DNA of 64,000 bases, from NCBI RefSeq assembly GCF_004791585.1, contig NZ_SRUU01000014.1, forward strand, positions 112,468-176,467, read 5' to 3'. Shown in pieces: positions 8,199 to 17,011 of this stretch (the stretch's first letter is position 1; every line of letters begins with the position of its first letter). Position numbers and translations under genes: made by a program. This DNA is from Mesorhizobium sp. M1C.F.Ca.ET.210.01.1.1 (lineage in GTDB: Bacteria; Pseudomonadota; Alphaproteobacteria; Rhizobiales; Rhizobiaceae). Below the pieces are notes generated by a model. That model saw nothing but the letters and a program-made list of their open reading frames with translations, searched no databases and had not been told where the DNA came from.

Positions 8199-9713
8199 AT
8201 GACGATAGCGAAGGAAACGACCTCACTTCTGGAGAAACTGGGCGTCGCCAAGGATGCGCTTTCCGGCGGCGACCTTATCGTACGCAGCCCCGTTACGGGC
8301 GAGCAGATCGCGGCGCTGAAGTCGATCTCGGCGGCCGATACGGGCAAGGCGATCGATGCGGCGCACAAGGCCTTCAAGGCCTGGCGACTGGTGCCGGGAC
8401 CGAAGCGCGGCGAGCTGGTGCGCCTGCTCGGCGAGGAACTGCGCGCGCACAAGGCGGAACTCGGCCGGCTGGTGTCGATCGAGGTCGGCAAGATCCCGTC
8501 CGAGGGTCTCGGCGAAGTGCAGGAGATGATCGACATCTGCGATTTCGCGGTCGGCCTTTCGCGGCAATTGTACGGCCTGACCATCGCCACCGAGCGTCCC
8601 GGGCATCGCATGATGGAGACCTGGCATCCGCTCGGTGTCGTCGGTGTCATCTCGGCCTTCAACTTCCCGGTCGCGGTCTGGTCGTGGAACGCGGCGCTTG
8701 CCTTCGTCTGCGGCGACGCGGTGGTGTGGAAGCCGTCGGAAAAGACGCCGCTGACGGCGCTTGCCTGCGAGGCGATCTTCAAGCGTGCCGCCAAGCGTTT
8801 CGGCACCGACGCGCCGGAGGGCCTGCTCGAGGTGCTGATCGGCGACCGCGCCGTCGGCGAGGTGCTGGTCGACCATCCCAAGGTGCCGCTGGTTTCGGCC
8901 ACCGGCTCGACCCGCATGGGCCGCGAGGTCGGCCCGCGACTCGCGAAGCGCTTCGCCCGCGCGGTGCTGGAGCTCGGTGGCAACAATGCCGGCATCGTGG
9001 CGCCCACCGCCGATCTCGACATGGCGCTGCGTGCGATCGCCTTCGGCGCCATGGGCACGGCTGGCCAGCGCTGCACGACGCTGCGGCGCCTGTTCGTGCA
9101 TGAGAGCGTCTATGACGCGCTGCTGCCGCGTCTCAAGAAAGCCTATCAGAGCGTCTCGGTCGGCAATCCGCTGGAGACGTCGGCGCTGGTCGGCCCGCTG
9201 ATCGACAAGGCCGCCTTCGACAACATGCAGAAGGCATTGAAGGAGGCCGAGGCGCATGGCGGCAAGGTGACCGGTGGCGCGCGCGTCGAGAACGGACACC
9301 CGGAAGCCTACTATGTGCATCCGGCGCTGGTCGAGATGCCGGCCCAGGTTTCGCCGGTGACGGAAGAGACCTTCGCGCCGATCCTCTATGTGATGAAATA
9401 TTCCGATTTCGATGAGGCGCTCGACCTGCACAATGCGGTCGGCGCCGGCCTGTCGTCGTCGATCTTCACCCGCGACCTGCAGGAGTCCGAGCGCTTCCTT
9501 GGCGTCGACGGCTCGGACTGCGGCATCGCCAACGTCAATATCGGCACCTCGGGCGCGGAGATCGGCGGCGCGTTCGGCGGCGAAAAGGAAACCGGTGGCG
9601 GCCGCGAGAGCGGCTCGGATGCCTGGAAGGCCTATATGCGACGGGCTACCAACACGGTGAACTTCTCCAAGGCGCTGCCCCTGGCGCAAGGCGTGTCGTT
9701 CGACATCGACTGA
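8199..9713 (+). CDS. amaB: ALDH7-family aldehyde dehydrogenase, probable alpha-aminoadipic semialdehyde dehydrogenase
   Basis: A 504-residue NAD-dependent aldehyde dehydrogenase of the antiquitin (ALDH7) group, recognised by ATERPGHRMMETWHPLGVVG and FNFPVAVWSWNAAL. Catalytic Glu258 (VLELGG) and Cys292 (GTAGQRCTTLRR) are present. In this family the usual substrate is alpha-aminoadipic semialdehyde (piperideine-6-carboxylate) in lysine breakdown; substrate assignment is by family only. No other lysine-degradation gene is adjacent. An AAAGGGAT stands before the ATG. A perfect hairpin follows the stop. Confidence 0.85.
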   Translation: MTIAKETTSLLEKLGVAKDALSGGDLIVRSPVTGEQIAALKSISAADTGKAIDAAHKAFKAWRLVPGPKRGELVRLLGEELRAHKAELGRLVSIEVGKIPSEGLGEVQEMIDICDFAVGLSRQLYGLTIATERPGHRMMETWHPLGVVGVISAFNFPVAVWSWNAALAFVCGDAVVWKPSEKTPLTALACEAIFKRAAKRFGTDAPEGLLEVLIGDRAVGEVLVDHPKVPLVSATGSTRMGREVGPRLAKRFARAVLELGGNNAGIVAPTADLDMALRAIAFGAMGTAGQRCTTLRRLFVHESVYDALLPRLKKAYQSVSVGNPLETSALVGPLIDKAAFDNMQKALKEAEAHGGKVTGGARVENGHPEAYYVHPALVEMPAQVSPVTEETFAPILYVMKYSDFDEALDLHNAVGAGLSSSIFTRDLQESERFLGVDGSDCGIANVNIGTSGAEIGGAFGGEKETGGGRESGSDAWKAYMRRATNTVNFSKALPLAQGVSFDID

Positions 9714-9719
9714 GATATG

Positions 9720-9753
9720 CCAGCGGTTCAGCCTGGAGACGCTGAACCGCTGG
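9720..9753. terminator. bidirectional hairpin terminator
   Basis: Perfect 13-bp inverted repeat (9720-9732 and 9741-9753) with an 8-base loop, placed seven bases after the aldehyde dehydrogenase stop and running into the last codons of the convergent gene. There is no long T-run, so termination strength is uncertain. Confidence 0.65.
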
Positions 9754-10609
9754 CCGCATTCTCCATGCAAGCGGCGAAGGCCGCGTCGATGATGGCGAGC
9801 TTGACCGCCTGCGCCGTCACATACTCGCCGTAGAACTCGTTCGAAACCCACATCACGGAATGACCGCGCTGGCCGAGCCAGCCGACGCTGCCGAGCGACT
9901 CGGCGTCGCGCAATTTGCGCGCCAGGTGGGTACGCGACAGTTTCAGCCATCTGGCGAAATCGCCGATCGAGAGGATGCCGGTCGGGATACGCTCCTGGCC
10001 GACATTCTCGAGTTCGACGCCGGCTATCAGCCAGTCCATGACGACGCCACCATTGTTGAGCCAGGTGAACAGCGAGAATGTCTTTTCCGGTTCGCGCACC
10101 GGCACGGAGGAGACCAGCCCGTCCGCGATCAGCGGCTGCAGCTGCGCCAGCATTTGCGGCCTTGCCTGGAACGTCTCCAGCCGGTTCGCGCCGTCGAGAT
10201 CGTCAAGCGTCTTGAGATGCATGAGAACCCAGCCTGTCAGCTCCACCAATGCCGCGGCCGTCGGCCGCAAGGGGCGAATGCGGCCGTCGTCACCGCCCGG
10301 CGCATCCACGATGAAATTGTAGTGCTGCATTTCCTTGATGAAGGCATGGGTGGTGTTGCGGCTGGCCACCGAATGCTGAAGCGTGACGCCGACGAAACGC
10401 GCCGCCGTCAGCTCCTTTCGATAGTCGCTGGGGTCTCGGCGGAAATGCAGGGCAAGCCCGATATGGGCCATCAGCCAGCGCTGCTGGGTGGCAAAGACCG
10501 AGGACGCCCGCGGGTTTCCTTGATAGGCCACCAACATCGCCCGCGCCTGTGCCTGGACGCAGGCGGGCAGCGCAGGATGGCCCGCAATGTCTTCGAACGT
10601 CAGCGCCAT
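9728..10609 (-). CDS. putative winged-helix DNA-binding protein, paralogue A
   Basis: A 293-residue soluble protein of no family I can name. The C-terminal part (about residues 205-265) looks like a helix-turn-helix with a wing: ISIGDFARWLKLSRTHLARK followed by LRDAESLGSVGWLGQRGHSV. The N-terminal 190 residues are helical, with VFATQQRWLMAHIGLALHF and the conserved phrase SVASRNTTHAFIKEM. It is a clear tandem paralogue of the next gene (10722-11600), sharing motifs along its whole length. The ATG at 10609 has a run of six G just upstream; the frame remains open upstream but is unlikely to be used. A transcription regulator role is inferred from the C-terminal segment only. Confidence 0.75.
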   Translation of the reverse strand: MALTFEDIAGHPALPACVQAQARAMLVAYQGNPRASSVFATQQRWLMAHIGLALHFRRDPSDYRKELTAARFVGVTLQHSVASRNTTHAFIKEMQHYNFIVDAPGGDDGRIRPLRPTAAALVELTGWVLMHLKTLDDLDGANRLETFQARPQMLAQLQPLIADGLVSSVPVREPEKTFSLFTWLNNGGVVMDWLIAGVELENVGQERIPTGILSIGDFARWLKLSRTHLARKLRDAESLGSVGWLGQRGHSVMWVSNEFYGEYVTAQAVKLAIIDAAFAACMENAASGSASPG

Positions 10610-10721
10610 TCCCCCCAGAACCCGCCAAGCATCGCAATATCCGATGCCGATAGCAGTTTCGGCTGGCACCCGCCAGTGCAACCACCGGTTTTTGCCGGAT
10701 GAGCATGCAGGTGCCGGGCGC

Positions 10722-11600
10722 TCAGTCCTCGCTTGCGCTGGAAAAACAGGCATCGAAGGCTGCGTCGACGATGGCGAGCTTGGCCGCCTGCACGGCCATG
10801 TATTCCTCGAAGAACTGTCGCGAGACCCACATGACGGAATGTCCGCGCTGGCCGACCCAGCCGATGCTGCCAAGCACTTCGGCGTCGTGGAGCTTGCGCG
10901 CCAGATGCGTGCGCGAGAGCTTCAGCCAATGCGCGAATTCGCTGATCGAAATGACGCCGGTCGGAATCTTGTCGAGCTTGGCGTCGTCCGGATCGATCCC
11001 CGACATCAGCCAGTCCATGACAATGCCGCCGTTGTTCAGCCAGATAAACAACGAGAAGGTTTGTTGGGGTTCCCGCACCGGAATGGACGCAAGCAGCCCG
11101 TCACAGATCAACGGCTGCAGCTTCGCCAGCATATCGCGTCGCTCGAGGAAGGTTGCCAGCCGTGCTCCGCCGTCAATGTGATCGAGTGTTCTCAAATGGG
11201 CATGGATCCAGCTGGTAAAGGTCTCAATAGTGGCCGCGCTCACCCGCAAGGGGTGGGCGCGACCATCGCCGCTCGTCGAAAGATATTCGGCGATGTTGTA
11301 GTGCAGCATTTCCTTGACAAACGCCTCGGCGGTGTTGCGGCTGGCGACCGAGTTGCGGCGCACGACCTCGATGAAACGCGCCATCGTCATTTCGGTGCGA
11401 CGGTCGTTGGGGTCGTGCCTGAAATGCAGGGCGAGCCCGACATGGCCGAGCAGCCAGCGCTGCTGGGTGGCAAAGACAGCGGCAAGGCGCGGGCTGGTTT
11501 CGTAGACATGGATGAGCGCGCGCGACTGCTGCTGAACATGACGAAGCGCTGCCGGATGACTAGCGATCTCTTCGGCTGTCAGCGGCATTTCCTGCGGCAC
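10722..11600 (-). CDS. putative winged-helix DNA-binding protein, paralogue B
   Basis: A 292-residue paralogue of the downstream gene. The two agree at VFATQQRWLLGHVGLALHF, SVASRNTAEAFVKEM, FSLFIWLNNGGIVMDWLMSG and the HTH-like ISEFAHWLKLSRTHLARKLH. The GTG at 11600 (preceded by GGA) or the ATG at 11588 could be the start; the ATG aligns with the start of paralogue A. The acidic tail replaces the Ser/Gly-rich tail of A. It lies upstream of A on the same strand with a 112-base gap, consistent with a gene duplication and possible co-transcription. Targets and ligand are unknown. Confidence 0.75.
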   Translation of the reverse strand: MPQEMPLTAEEIASHPAALRHVQQQSRALIHVYETSPRLAAVFATQQRWLLGHVGLALHFRHDPNDRRTEMTMARFIEVVRRNSVASRNTAEAFVKEMLHYNIAEYLSTSGDGRAHPLRVSAATIETFTSWIHAHLRTLDHIDGGARLATFLERRDMLAKLQPLICDGLLASIPVREPQQTFSLFIWLNNGGIVMDWLMSGIDPDDAKLDKIPTGVISISEFAHWLKLSRTHLARKLHDAEVLGSIGWVGQRGHSVMWVSRQFFEEYMAVQAAKLAIVDAAFDACFSSASED

Positions 11601-11921
11601 TCCATTCGATTCCAGGCAACGGCAAATGCAGATTTATAGCCTTCGCCGATTGTGTCCAGTTGCCCTTTGGAACAACGGACAGTTGCTCAGCGTGCTCCTC
11701 GCTAACTCTTTGCTTCAGTTTGAAAAACCCCTCCCGATGAAATCAGGCCAGAACCCTGCAGCCGTCAAGATGTTTGCGCCGTCAGCCGGGTTGAGGCGCG
11801 TCGGCATTTGTCTTCACTGTCTAGTCAGGCCACCGCGAAAAGAGCCCTTTGCAAGCTGCAGGTCGCGCCCTATCGTGGCGGCTTGAAATCCTACGCCCCA
11901 GGCCGCTGCCCGAGTTAAACA
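11601..11921. promoter_or_regulatory. divergent intergenic region with inverted repeat
   Basis: This 321-base gap separates paralogue B (leftward) from the GNAT gene (rightward). It holds an imperfect palindrome at 11653-11681: TGTCCAGTTG, 10 spacer bases, CAACGGACA. It lies about 50 bases upstream of paralogue B and is a plausible operator for the paralogue pair. No small gene is evident in the rest. Confidence 0.4.
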
Positions 11922-12755
11922 ATGCCGAGAACGATCCGGACGCTGACCGCGAGCGAGGTGGAGACGCTGGTCGACTGGGCGGCGGGCGAGGGTTGGAATC
12001 CAGGCGTCGGCGACGCTGCCGCGTTGCGAGCGGCCGACCCCGCGGGCTTCATCGGCGCCTTCGTCGGCAACGAGATGGTGGCCGGCATTTCCGCCGTCGC
12101 CTATGGCGCGGATTTCGGCTTCATCGGCCTCTACATCTGCCGGCCCGACCGGCGTGGCGAAGGCCATGGCAAGGCGGTGTGGGACGCCGGCATGACCCGG
12201 CTCGGCAACCGCATCATCGGCCTCGACGGCGTGGCCGAGCAGCGCGCCAACTACCAGCGCAAGGGGTTCGTGCCTGCCTACGAGACCGTCCGCTTCAGCG
12301 GGCGCGCGGCCGGGCTGACCGGCGGTGGCGGCGCACGGTCCGTGACGGCCGCCAACGCAGCCGAGATCCTGGCTTACGACCGTCAGTGCTTTCCGGCGCG
12401 GCGTGAGGCCTTCCTGCGGGAATGGCTGCAGGCGCCCCGGATCGCGCTCATGTCCACCGGGTCGGCCGGGATTGCCGGCTATGGCGTGGCGCGCCGATGC
12501 CGGGAGGGTTTCAAGGTCGGTCCCCTGTTCGCCGACGAGATGAACATAGCCCTGGCGTTGATGGCGGAACTGGCGGGAAGGACGGAGGGCGGAGAGCTGC
12601 ATGTCGACGTGCCGGCCACCCAGGCCGGCTTCACCGCAATGCTCCAGGCCGCCGGCATGGTTCCGGGCTTCACGACCACCCGCATGTACAAGGGCGGCAA
12701 GCCCGGCAATGCGCCGACGAAGGTCTTCGGCATCACGACGCTGGAGCTGGGTTGA
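11922..12755 (+). CDS. GNAT family N-acetyltransferase with two acetyltransferase-like domains
   Basis: A 277-residue protein. The N-terminal GNAT domain (about residues 1-130) has the acetyl-CoA loop RPDRRGEGHGKAVW. The C-terminal part (about 145-270) resembles the YitH/Acetyltransf_18 domain, with YDRQCFPARREAFLREWL and GFTTTRMYKGGKPG. The ATG follows the region shared with the divergent paralogue B. The acceptor molecule is unknown. The downstream SDR genes are on the same strand, but a 113-base gap leaves operon membership open. Confidence 0.85.
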   Translation: MPRTIRTLTASEVETLVDWAAGEGWNPGVGDAAALRAADPAGFIGAFVGNEMVAGISAVAYGADFGFIGLYICRPDRRGEGHGKAVWDAGMTRLGNRIIGLDGVAEQRANYQRKGFVPAYETVRFSGRAAGLTGGGGARSVTAANAAEILAYDRQCFPARREAFLREWLQAPRIALMSTGSAGIAGYGVARRCREGFKVGPLFADEMNIALALMAELAGRTEGGELHVDVPATQAGFTAMLQAAGMVPGFTTTRMYKGGKPGNAPTKVFGITTLELG

Positions 12756-12868
12756 TCGCCGGAGCGGACGGTTCGATCTCCTGTGATCATTGTTTGTCCG
12801 GCGTGGTGCATGCGACATGTCTTGCGGACGTGGTTCGCATGTAGTCGGCGCTTCGTGGAGGTTATCGA

Positions 12869-13639
12869 ATGGCTGGCAGGACGGTCCTGATCGCGGGCGG
12901 CGCCGGGGGAATGGGTCTTGCGACGGGATTGCGCCTCGCGGCGGACGGCGAGCGGATCGCCCTCGCCGACCTGCCTGGCCCAAGACTCGACGATGCCGTG
13001 GCCAGGATTGCCGCGACCGGCGCCGAAGCGACCGCTCTGCCACTCGACATCCGCTCCGTCGCCGCCTGCCGCGAGGTGGTGGACAAGGCCAGCGAATGGG
13101 GAGGCGGCATCGACATTCTCGTGAACGCGGCTGGCGTCTGGCTTGAGGGGCCGGCAAGCGAGGTCCGGGAAGAGCAGTGGGATCTGGTGCTGGACGTCAA
13201 TCTCAAAGGTGCCTTCTTCCTGATCTCGGCCGCCATTTCGCATCTCGCTGCGGCGCAAGGCGTGATCATCAACATTGCGTCCGACGCAGGCATCGTCGGC
13301 AACAACGGCGCGGCGGTCTACTGCGCCTCCAAGGGCGGTCTGGTGCTTTTGACCAAGGCGCTCGCGCTGGAGCTTGCCCCGCATGGCATCAGAGTCAACG
13401 CCGTGTGTCCCGGCGACACGGCGATGCCGATGATCGAGTATCAGGCGAGGACCTACGGCGGCAATGACCCGGACGGCTATAAGCGCCGCCTCCTGGGGCA
13501 CTACCCGCAAGGAGAAAGAGCGCGGTTCATCACCGTGGAAGAGATCGCGTCCTTCATCCACTATCTTTGCCAGCCGGGTGCTGCGCCGATCACCGGGGCC
13601 GCGCTTTCGATCGATTTCGGGGTCAGCGCCGGCTACTGA
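12869..13639 (+). CDS. SDR family NAD(P)-dependent oxidoreductase
   Basis: A 256-residue classical short-chain dehydrogenase. The cofactor loop is IAGGAGGMGLATGL near residue 7, the NAG-type motif is VNAAGVW near residue 90, and the active-site Tyr-x-x-x-Lys is in VYCASKGG. The C-terminal GAALSIDFGVSAGY is typical. A GTGGAGG precedes the ATG. The next gene is a second SDR 36 bases downstream on the same strand, so the two are probably co-transcribed. The substrate cannot be deduced. Confidence 0.88.
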   Translation: MAGRTVLIAGGAGGMGLATGLRLAADGERIALADLPGPRLDDAVARIAATGAEATALPLDIRSVAACREVVDKASEWGGGIDILVNAAGVWLEGPASEVREEQWDLVLDVNLKGAFFLISAAISHLAAAQGVIINIASDAGIVGNNGAAVYCASKGGLVLLTKALALELAPHGIRVNAVCPGDTAMPMIEYQARTYGGNDPDGYKRRLLGHYPQGERARFITVEEIASFIHYLCQPGAAPITGAALSIDFGVSAGY

Positions 13640-13675
13640 AGCGCGGCGGCATCGGCTTCATCGCCTGGAGGGTTC

Positions 13676-14437
13676 ATGGTCGTGTTTCGCAAATCCCGCA
13701 CGGCGCTGGTGACCGGCGCGGGCGCCGCCGACGGCATCGGTGTCGCGGTCGCGCGTGCGTTCGGCGAAGCCGGGCTTTCGGTCGCCATCACCGCCTCGTC
13801 GCAACGTGTCGAACAGCGCGCCGAAGAGTTGCGGGCCGACGGGCTCGATGTCCGCGCGGTCGTGGCCGACCTGACGCGCTCGGCGGATGTCGAACGGCTG
13901 TGCTCGGAGGCCGGCGAGATCGACATCCTCGTCAATAATGCCGGGATGGGAACGGTGGCACAGCCGGCGCTGCAGCGGCGGTTTCTCGACCTCAGCGAAA
14001 GCGACTGGGATCGGGGCATCGATGTCAGCCTGAAGACCGCCTTTCTGGCCACACGCGGCTTTCTGGCGGGCATGGTCCGGCGCGGCCATGGACGCGTGGT
14101 CAACATGGCCTCGGTCACAGGACCCTACGTCTCCAACGAAGGAGAGGCCGCCTACTCCGCTGCCAAGGCGGGCATGGTCGGCCTGACGCACGCGCTTGCC
14201 CTTGAGGTCGGCCGCAGCGGCGTCACGGTGAACGCCGTCGCACCGGGCTGGATCGCGACCGGCGCCTCGACGCCGGAGGAACTCGTCGCCGCGCAAAACA
14301 CGCCGCTGGGGCGTGCCGGGACGCCTGAGGAAGTCGCCGCCGCCGTCCTGTTCCTCGCATCCGATGGCGCCAGCTATGTCAACGGCGCCGTCCTCGTCGT
14401 GGACGGCGGCAACATCCTGCAGGAACGCAAGGGCTGA
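13676..14437 (+). CDS. SDR family oxidoreductase
   Basis: A 253-residue classical SDR with the cofactor loop VTGAGAADGIGVAVA, DILVNNAGMG, catalytic YSAAKAG and the closing VNGAVLVVDGGN. It resembles 3-oxoacyl-reductase-like (FabG-type) SDRs, but the substrate is open. CTGGAGGG stands seven bases before the ATG. It follows another SDR with a short gap. It is convergent with the alcohol dehydrogenase gene of the ectoine island. Confidence 0.88.
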   Translation: MVVFRKSRTALVTGAGAADGIGVAVARAFGEAGLSVAITASSQRVEQRAEELRADGLDVRAVVADLTRSADVERLCSEAGEIDILVNNAGMGTVAQPALQRRFLDLSESDWDRGIDVSLKTAFLATRGFLAGMVRRGHGRVVNMASVTGPYVSNEGEAAYSAAKAGMVGLTHALALEVGRSGVTVNAVAPGWIATGASTPEELVAAQNTPLGRAGTPEEVAAAVLFLASDGASYVNGAVLVVDGGNILQERKG

Positions 14438-14474
14438 CCACGAAGGGCGAGCCGCTCGGCCGCTGCCATCGCCG

Positions 14475-15578
14475 CTATTTGCTCGTGGCAGCCACCGCGT
14501 CCGGCACCACAACCAGCTTGCCGACGAAATCCTTCGCCATGAAGTCCGTCTGGGCGCGGTGGAAGTCGGACAGTTTGTAGACGCCGCCGACCAGCGGCCG
14601 GATCTTCTTCTCCTCGATGTAGCGCACGATGCGGCGGAAATCCGCCCGCGTGCCCTGGCTGGAGCCGTGCAGCTGAAGCTGCTTGAGATACATGGTGCGC
14701 AGATCGAGCTGCACGACCGGGCCGGCAATCGCGCCGGCCGTTGTGTAGCGGCCTTCTGGCCGCAGGATGCGCAGCAGGTCGTTGAACATCGAGCCGCCAA
14801 CAAGATCCGCGACCACGTCGATCGGTTTTCCGCCCGTCGCTTCGTCGACGGCGGCCGGCAGATCGGCCACACCGCGCGTGATCACCTTCTCGGCGCCGAT
14901 GTCGAGCACGGCCTGCTCCTTGCCCTTGCCGACGACGGCATAGGGAATGGCGCCGCGCGCCCGCGCCAGCTGCACGATGCCCGAACCGACGCCGCCAGAC
15001 GCGCCGGTGACGAGCACCAGCTCGCCGGCCTTCAAGCCAGCACGTTCCAGCATCTGCTCACCGGTGAGATAGGCGCAGCAGAAGGTGGCGAGCTCGACGT
15101 CGCTGAGGTCGGTGTCGACGACATGCGCGTTCTCGGCCGGCAGCGCCTGGTATTCGGCGTAACCGCCGTCGCGGCCGTGGCCCATATAGTCGATGTCGGC
15201 AAGCGAATCGTCGTCGCGGTTGTAGATGGAGAAGTCGACCATCACCCGTTCGCCGATGCGCCCGGCGGAAACGCCGGCGCCGACGGCAACGATGGTGCCG
15301 ACCGTGTCGGTGCCCTGGATGCGCGGGAAGGTGAGTGTGTTGCCTTGCCGGCGCCAGGTCGAGACGGCGGCCGCATCCTCCTCCGTGCCATAGGCGCCCT
15401 GGCGCACCCAGACATCAGTGTTGTTCATGCCGCAGGCGTTGACCTTGACCAGCACCTCGCCGGCAGCGGGCGAGGGCACCTTCACGTCGGTGCGGTAGAC
15501 AAGCTTCTCCATGCCGCCATGGCCGGTAAGCTGCACGGCGGCCATCGTTGCAGGAACGGTTCTGGTCATGGCATTCAT
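14475..15578 (-). CDS. zinc-type alcohol dehydrogenase / quinone reductase family protein (MDR)
   Basis: A 367-residue medium-chain dehydrogenase. The GroES-like N-terminal half has EVLVKVNACGMNNTDVWVRQ, and the Rossmann half has VLVTGASGGVGSGIVQLA. The usual second-zinc cysteine cluster is not obvious. I chose the ATG at 15578, which has GAGAAG upstream and leaves 22 bases after the transaminase gene. A start at 15614 would overlap that gene. It is the last gene of the leftward asnC-ssd-atf group and may act with it, but no role in ectoine breakdown is established for this family. Confidence 0.8.
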   Translation of the reverse strand: MNAMTRTVPATMAAVQLTGHGGMEKLVYRTDVKVPSPAAGEVLVKVNACGMNNTDVWVRQGAYGTEEDAAAVSTWRRQGNTLTFPRIQGTDTVGTIVAVGAGVSAGRIGERVMVDFSIYNRDDDSLADIDYMGHGRDGGYAEYQALPAENAHVVDTDLSDVELATFCCAYLTGEQMLERAGLKAGELVLVTGASGGVGSGIVQLARARGAIPYAVVGKGKEQAVLDIGAEKVITRGVADLPAAVDEATGGKPIDVVADLVGGSMFNDLLRILRPEGRYTTAGAIAGPVVQLDLRTMYLKQLQLHGSSQGTRADFRRIVRYIEEKKIRPLVGGVYKLSDFHRAQTDFMAKDFVGKLVVVPDAVAATSK

Positions 15579-15600
15579 GTCGCTTCTCAGATGTGACTTA

Positions 15601-16980
15601 TCAGATAGTGGCAAACACGCTCTTCACCGCATCGGCGGTCTTGGCAACGATGGTGTCGGCCTCCTCGCGCGTCAGGCAGAGCGGCGGCGCGAAGCCGAGG
15701 ATATCGCCCTGCGGCATGGCGCGGCCGAGGACGCCGCGCTCGCTAAGCGCCGAGGCGATCTGCGGCCCCACCTTCAGCGCCGGATCAAAGAACACGCGGT
15801 CGTCGCGATCCTTCACGAACTCGACCGCCGCCAGCATGCCGTCGCCGCGCACCTCGCCGACGTTTCTGTGGCCGCCAACGGCCTTGGCGAGCTCGGCGCG
15901 GAAATAGGCGCCGGTCTCGCCGGCATTCCTCACCAGATCCATCTCGTCGATCAGCTCGAGATTGGCGACGCCGGCGGCAACGCAGATCGGATGCGCCGAA
16001 TAGGTCCATCCATGGCCGAGCGAGCCCAGCTTGTCGGAGCCCTTGACCAGCACCTGCCAGACCTTGTCGGAGACGATGACGCCGGAGAGCGGCGCATAGG
16101 CCGAGGTGAGCCCCTTGGCGATGGTGATCAGGTCCGGCTTGATGCCGTAATGGTCGGAGCCGAACATGGTGCCGAGACGGCCGAAGCCGGTCACCACCTC
16201 GTCGGCGATAAGCAGCACGTCGTACTTCGTCAGCACTGCCTGGATTTTCTCCCAATAGCCGGCTGGTGGCGGGACGATGCCGCCGGTGCCGAGGATCGGC
16301 TCGCCGATGAAGGCCGCGACTGTGTCCGGACCCTCGGCGAGGATCATCTCTTCCAGCTTGTCGGCGCAATATTGCGAGAACTGCTCCTCGCTCATCGAGC
16401 GGTCGGCGCGGCGGAAATAATAGGGCGCCTCGGTGTGCAGGATCGGCGCGCGCGGCAGGTCGAAGGCGTTGTGGAACAGCTCGAGCCCGGTCAGCGATCC
16501 GGTCATGACGCCCGAGCCGTGATAGCCGCGCCAGCGTGAGATGATCTTCTTCTTCTCGGGACGACCGAGGACGTTGTTGTAGTACCAGATCAGCTTGATG
16601 TTGGTCTCGTTGGCGTCGGAGCCCGAAAGGCCGAAATAGACCCGGCTCATACCCTTCGGCGCGCGGTCGATGATCATCTTGGCCAGCCGGATCGAGGCCT
16701 CGGTGCCGTGCCCGACATAGGCGTGATAGTAGGCGAGGTTTTTGGCTTGGCTTGCAATGGCATCGGCGATCTTCTGGCGGCCATAGCCGACATTGACGCA
16801 ATAGAGGCCGGCAAAGGCATCGATGCTCTTCTTGCCGGTGTTGTCCCAGATGGTGACGCCTTCGCCGCCGGCCATGATGCGCGCGGGGGATTCGCCACGC
16901 GCATGCGTGCCCATATGCGTCGAGGGGTGGAAGAAGTGGTCGCGGTCCCAGGCCGAAAGTTCGTTGGACTGTTCGAGCAT
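15601..16980 (-). CDS. doeD: class III aminotransferase, probable diaminobutyrate:pyruvate transaminase of ectoine catabolism
   Basis: A 459-residue PLP-dependent fold-type I transaminase of the omega-amino acid group. It carries SGSDANETNIKLIWYYNNV, the Asp motif LLIADEVVTGFGRLG and the PLP lysine Lys289 in DLITIAKGLTSAY. In the ectoine pathway this enzyme (DoeD, also called Atf) converts L-2,4-diaminobutyrate to aspartate semialdehyde. The assignment rests on position in the asnC-ssd-atf block next to enuR-ehu-eut. CAGGAG lies about ten bases before the ATG at 16980; the frame is open upstream, but family homology starts here. Confidence 0.85.
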   Translation of the reverse strand: MLEQSNELSAWDRDHFFHPSTHMGTHARGESPARIMAGGEGVTIWDNTGKKSIDAFAGLYCVNVGYGRQKIADAIASQAKNLAYYHAYVGHGTEASIRLAKMIIDRAPKGMSRVYFGLSGSDANETNIKLIWYYNNVLGRPEKKKIISRWRGYHGSGVMTGSLTGLELFHNAFDLPRAPILHTEAPYYFRRADRSMSEEQFSQYCADKLEEMILAEGPDTVAAFIGEPILGTGGIVPPPAGYWEKIQAVLTKYDVLLIADEVVTGFGRLGTMFGSDHYGIKPDLITIAKGLTSAYAPLSGVIVSDKVWQVLVKGSDKLGSLGHGWTYSAHPICVAAGVANLELIDEMDLVRNAGETGAYFRAELAKAVGGHRNVGEVRGDGMLAAVEFVKDRDDRVFFDPALKVGPQIASALSERGVLGRAMPQGDILGFAPPLCLTREEADTIVAKTADAVKSVFATI

Positions 16981-17011
16981 CTTTTTGACTCCTGAAAATT
17001 CCGGGATGGGC

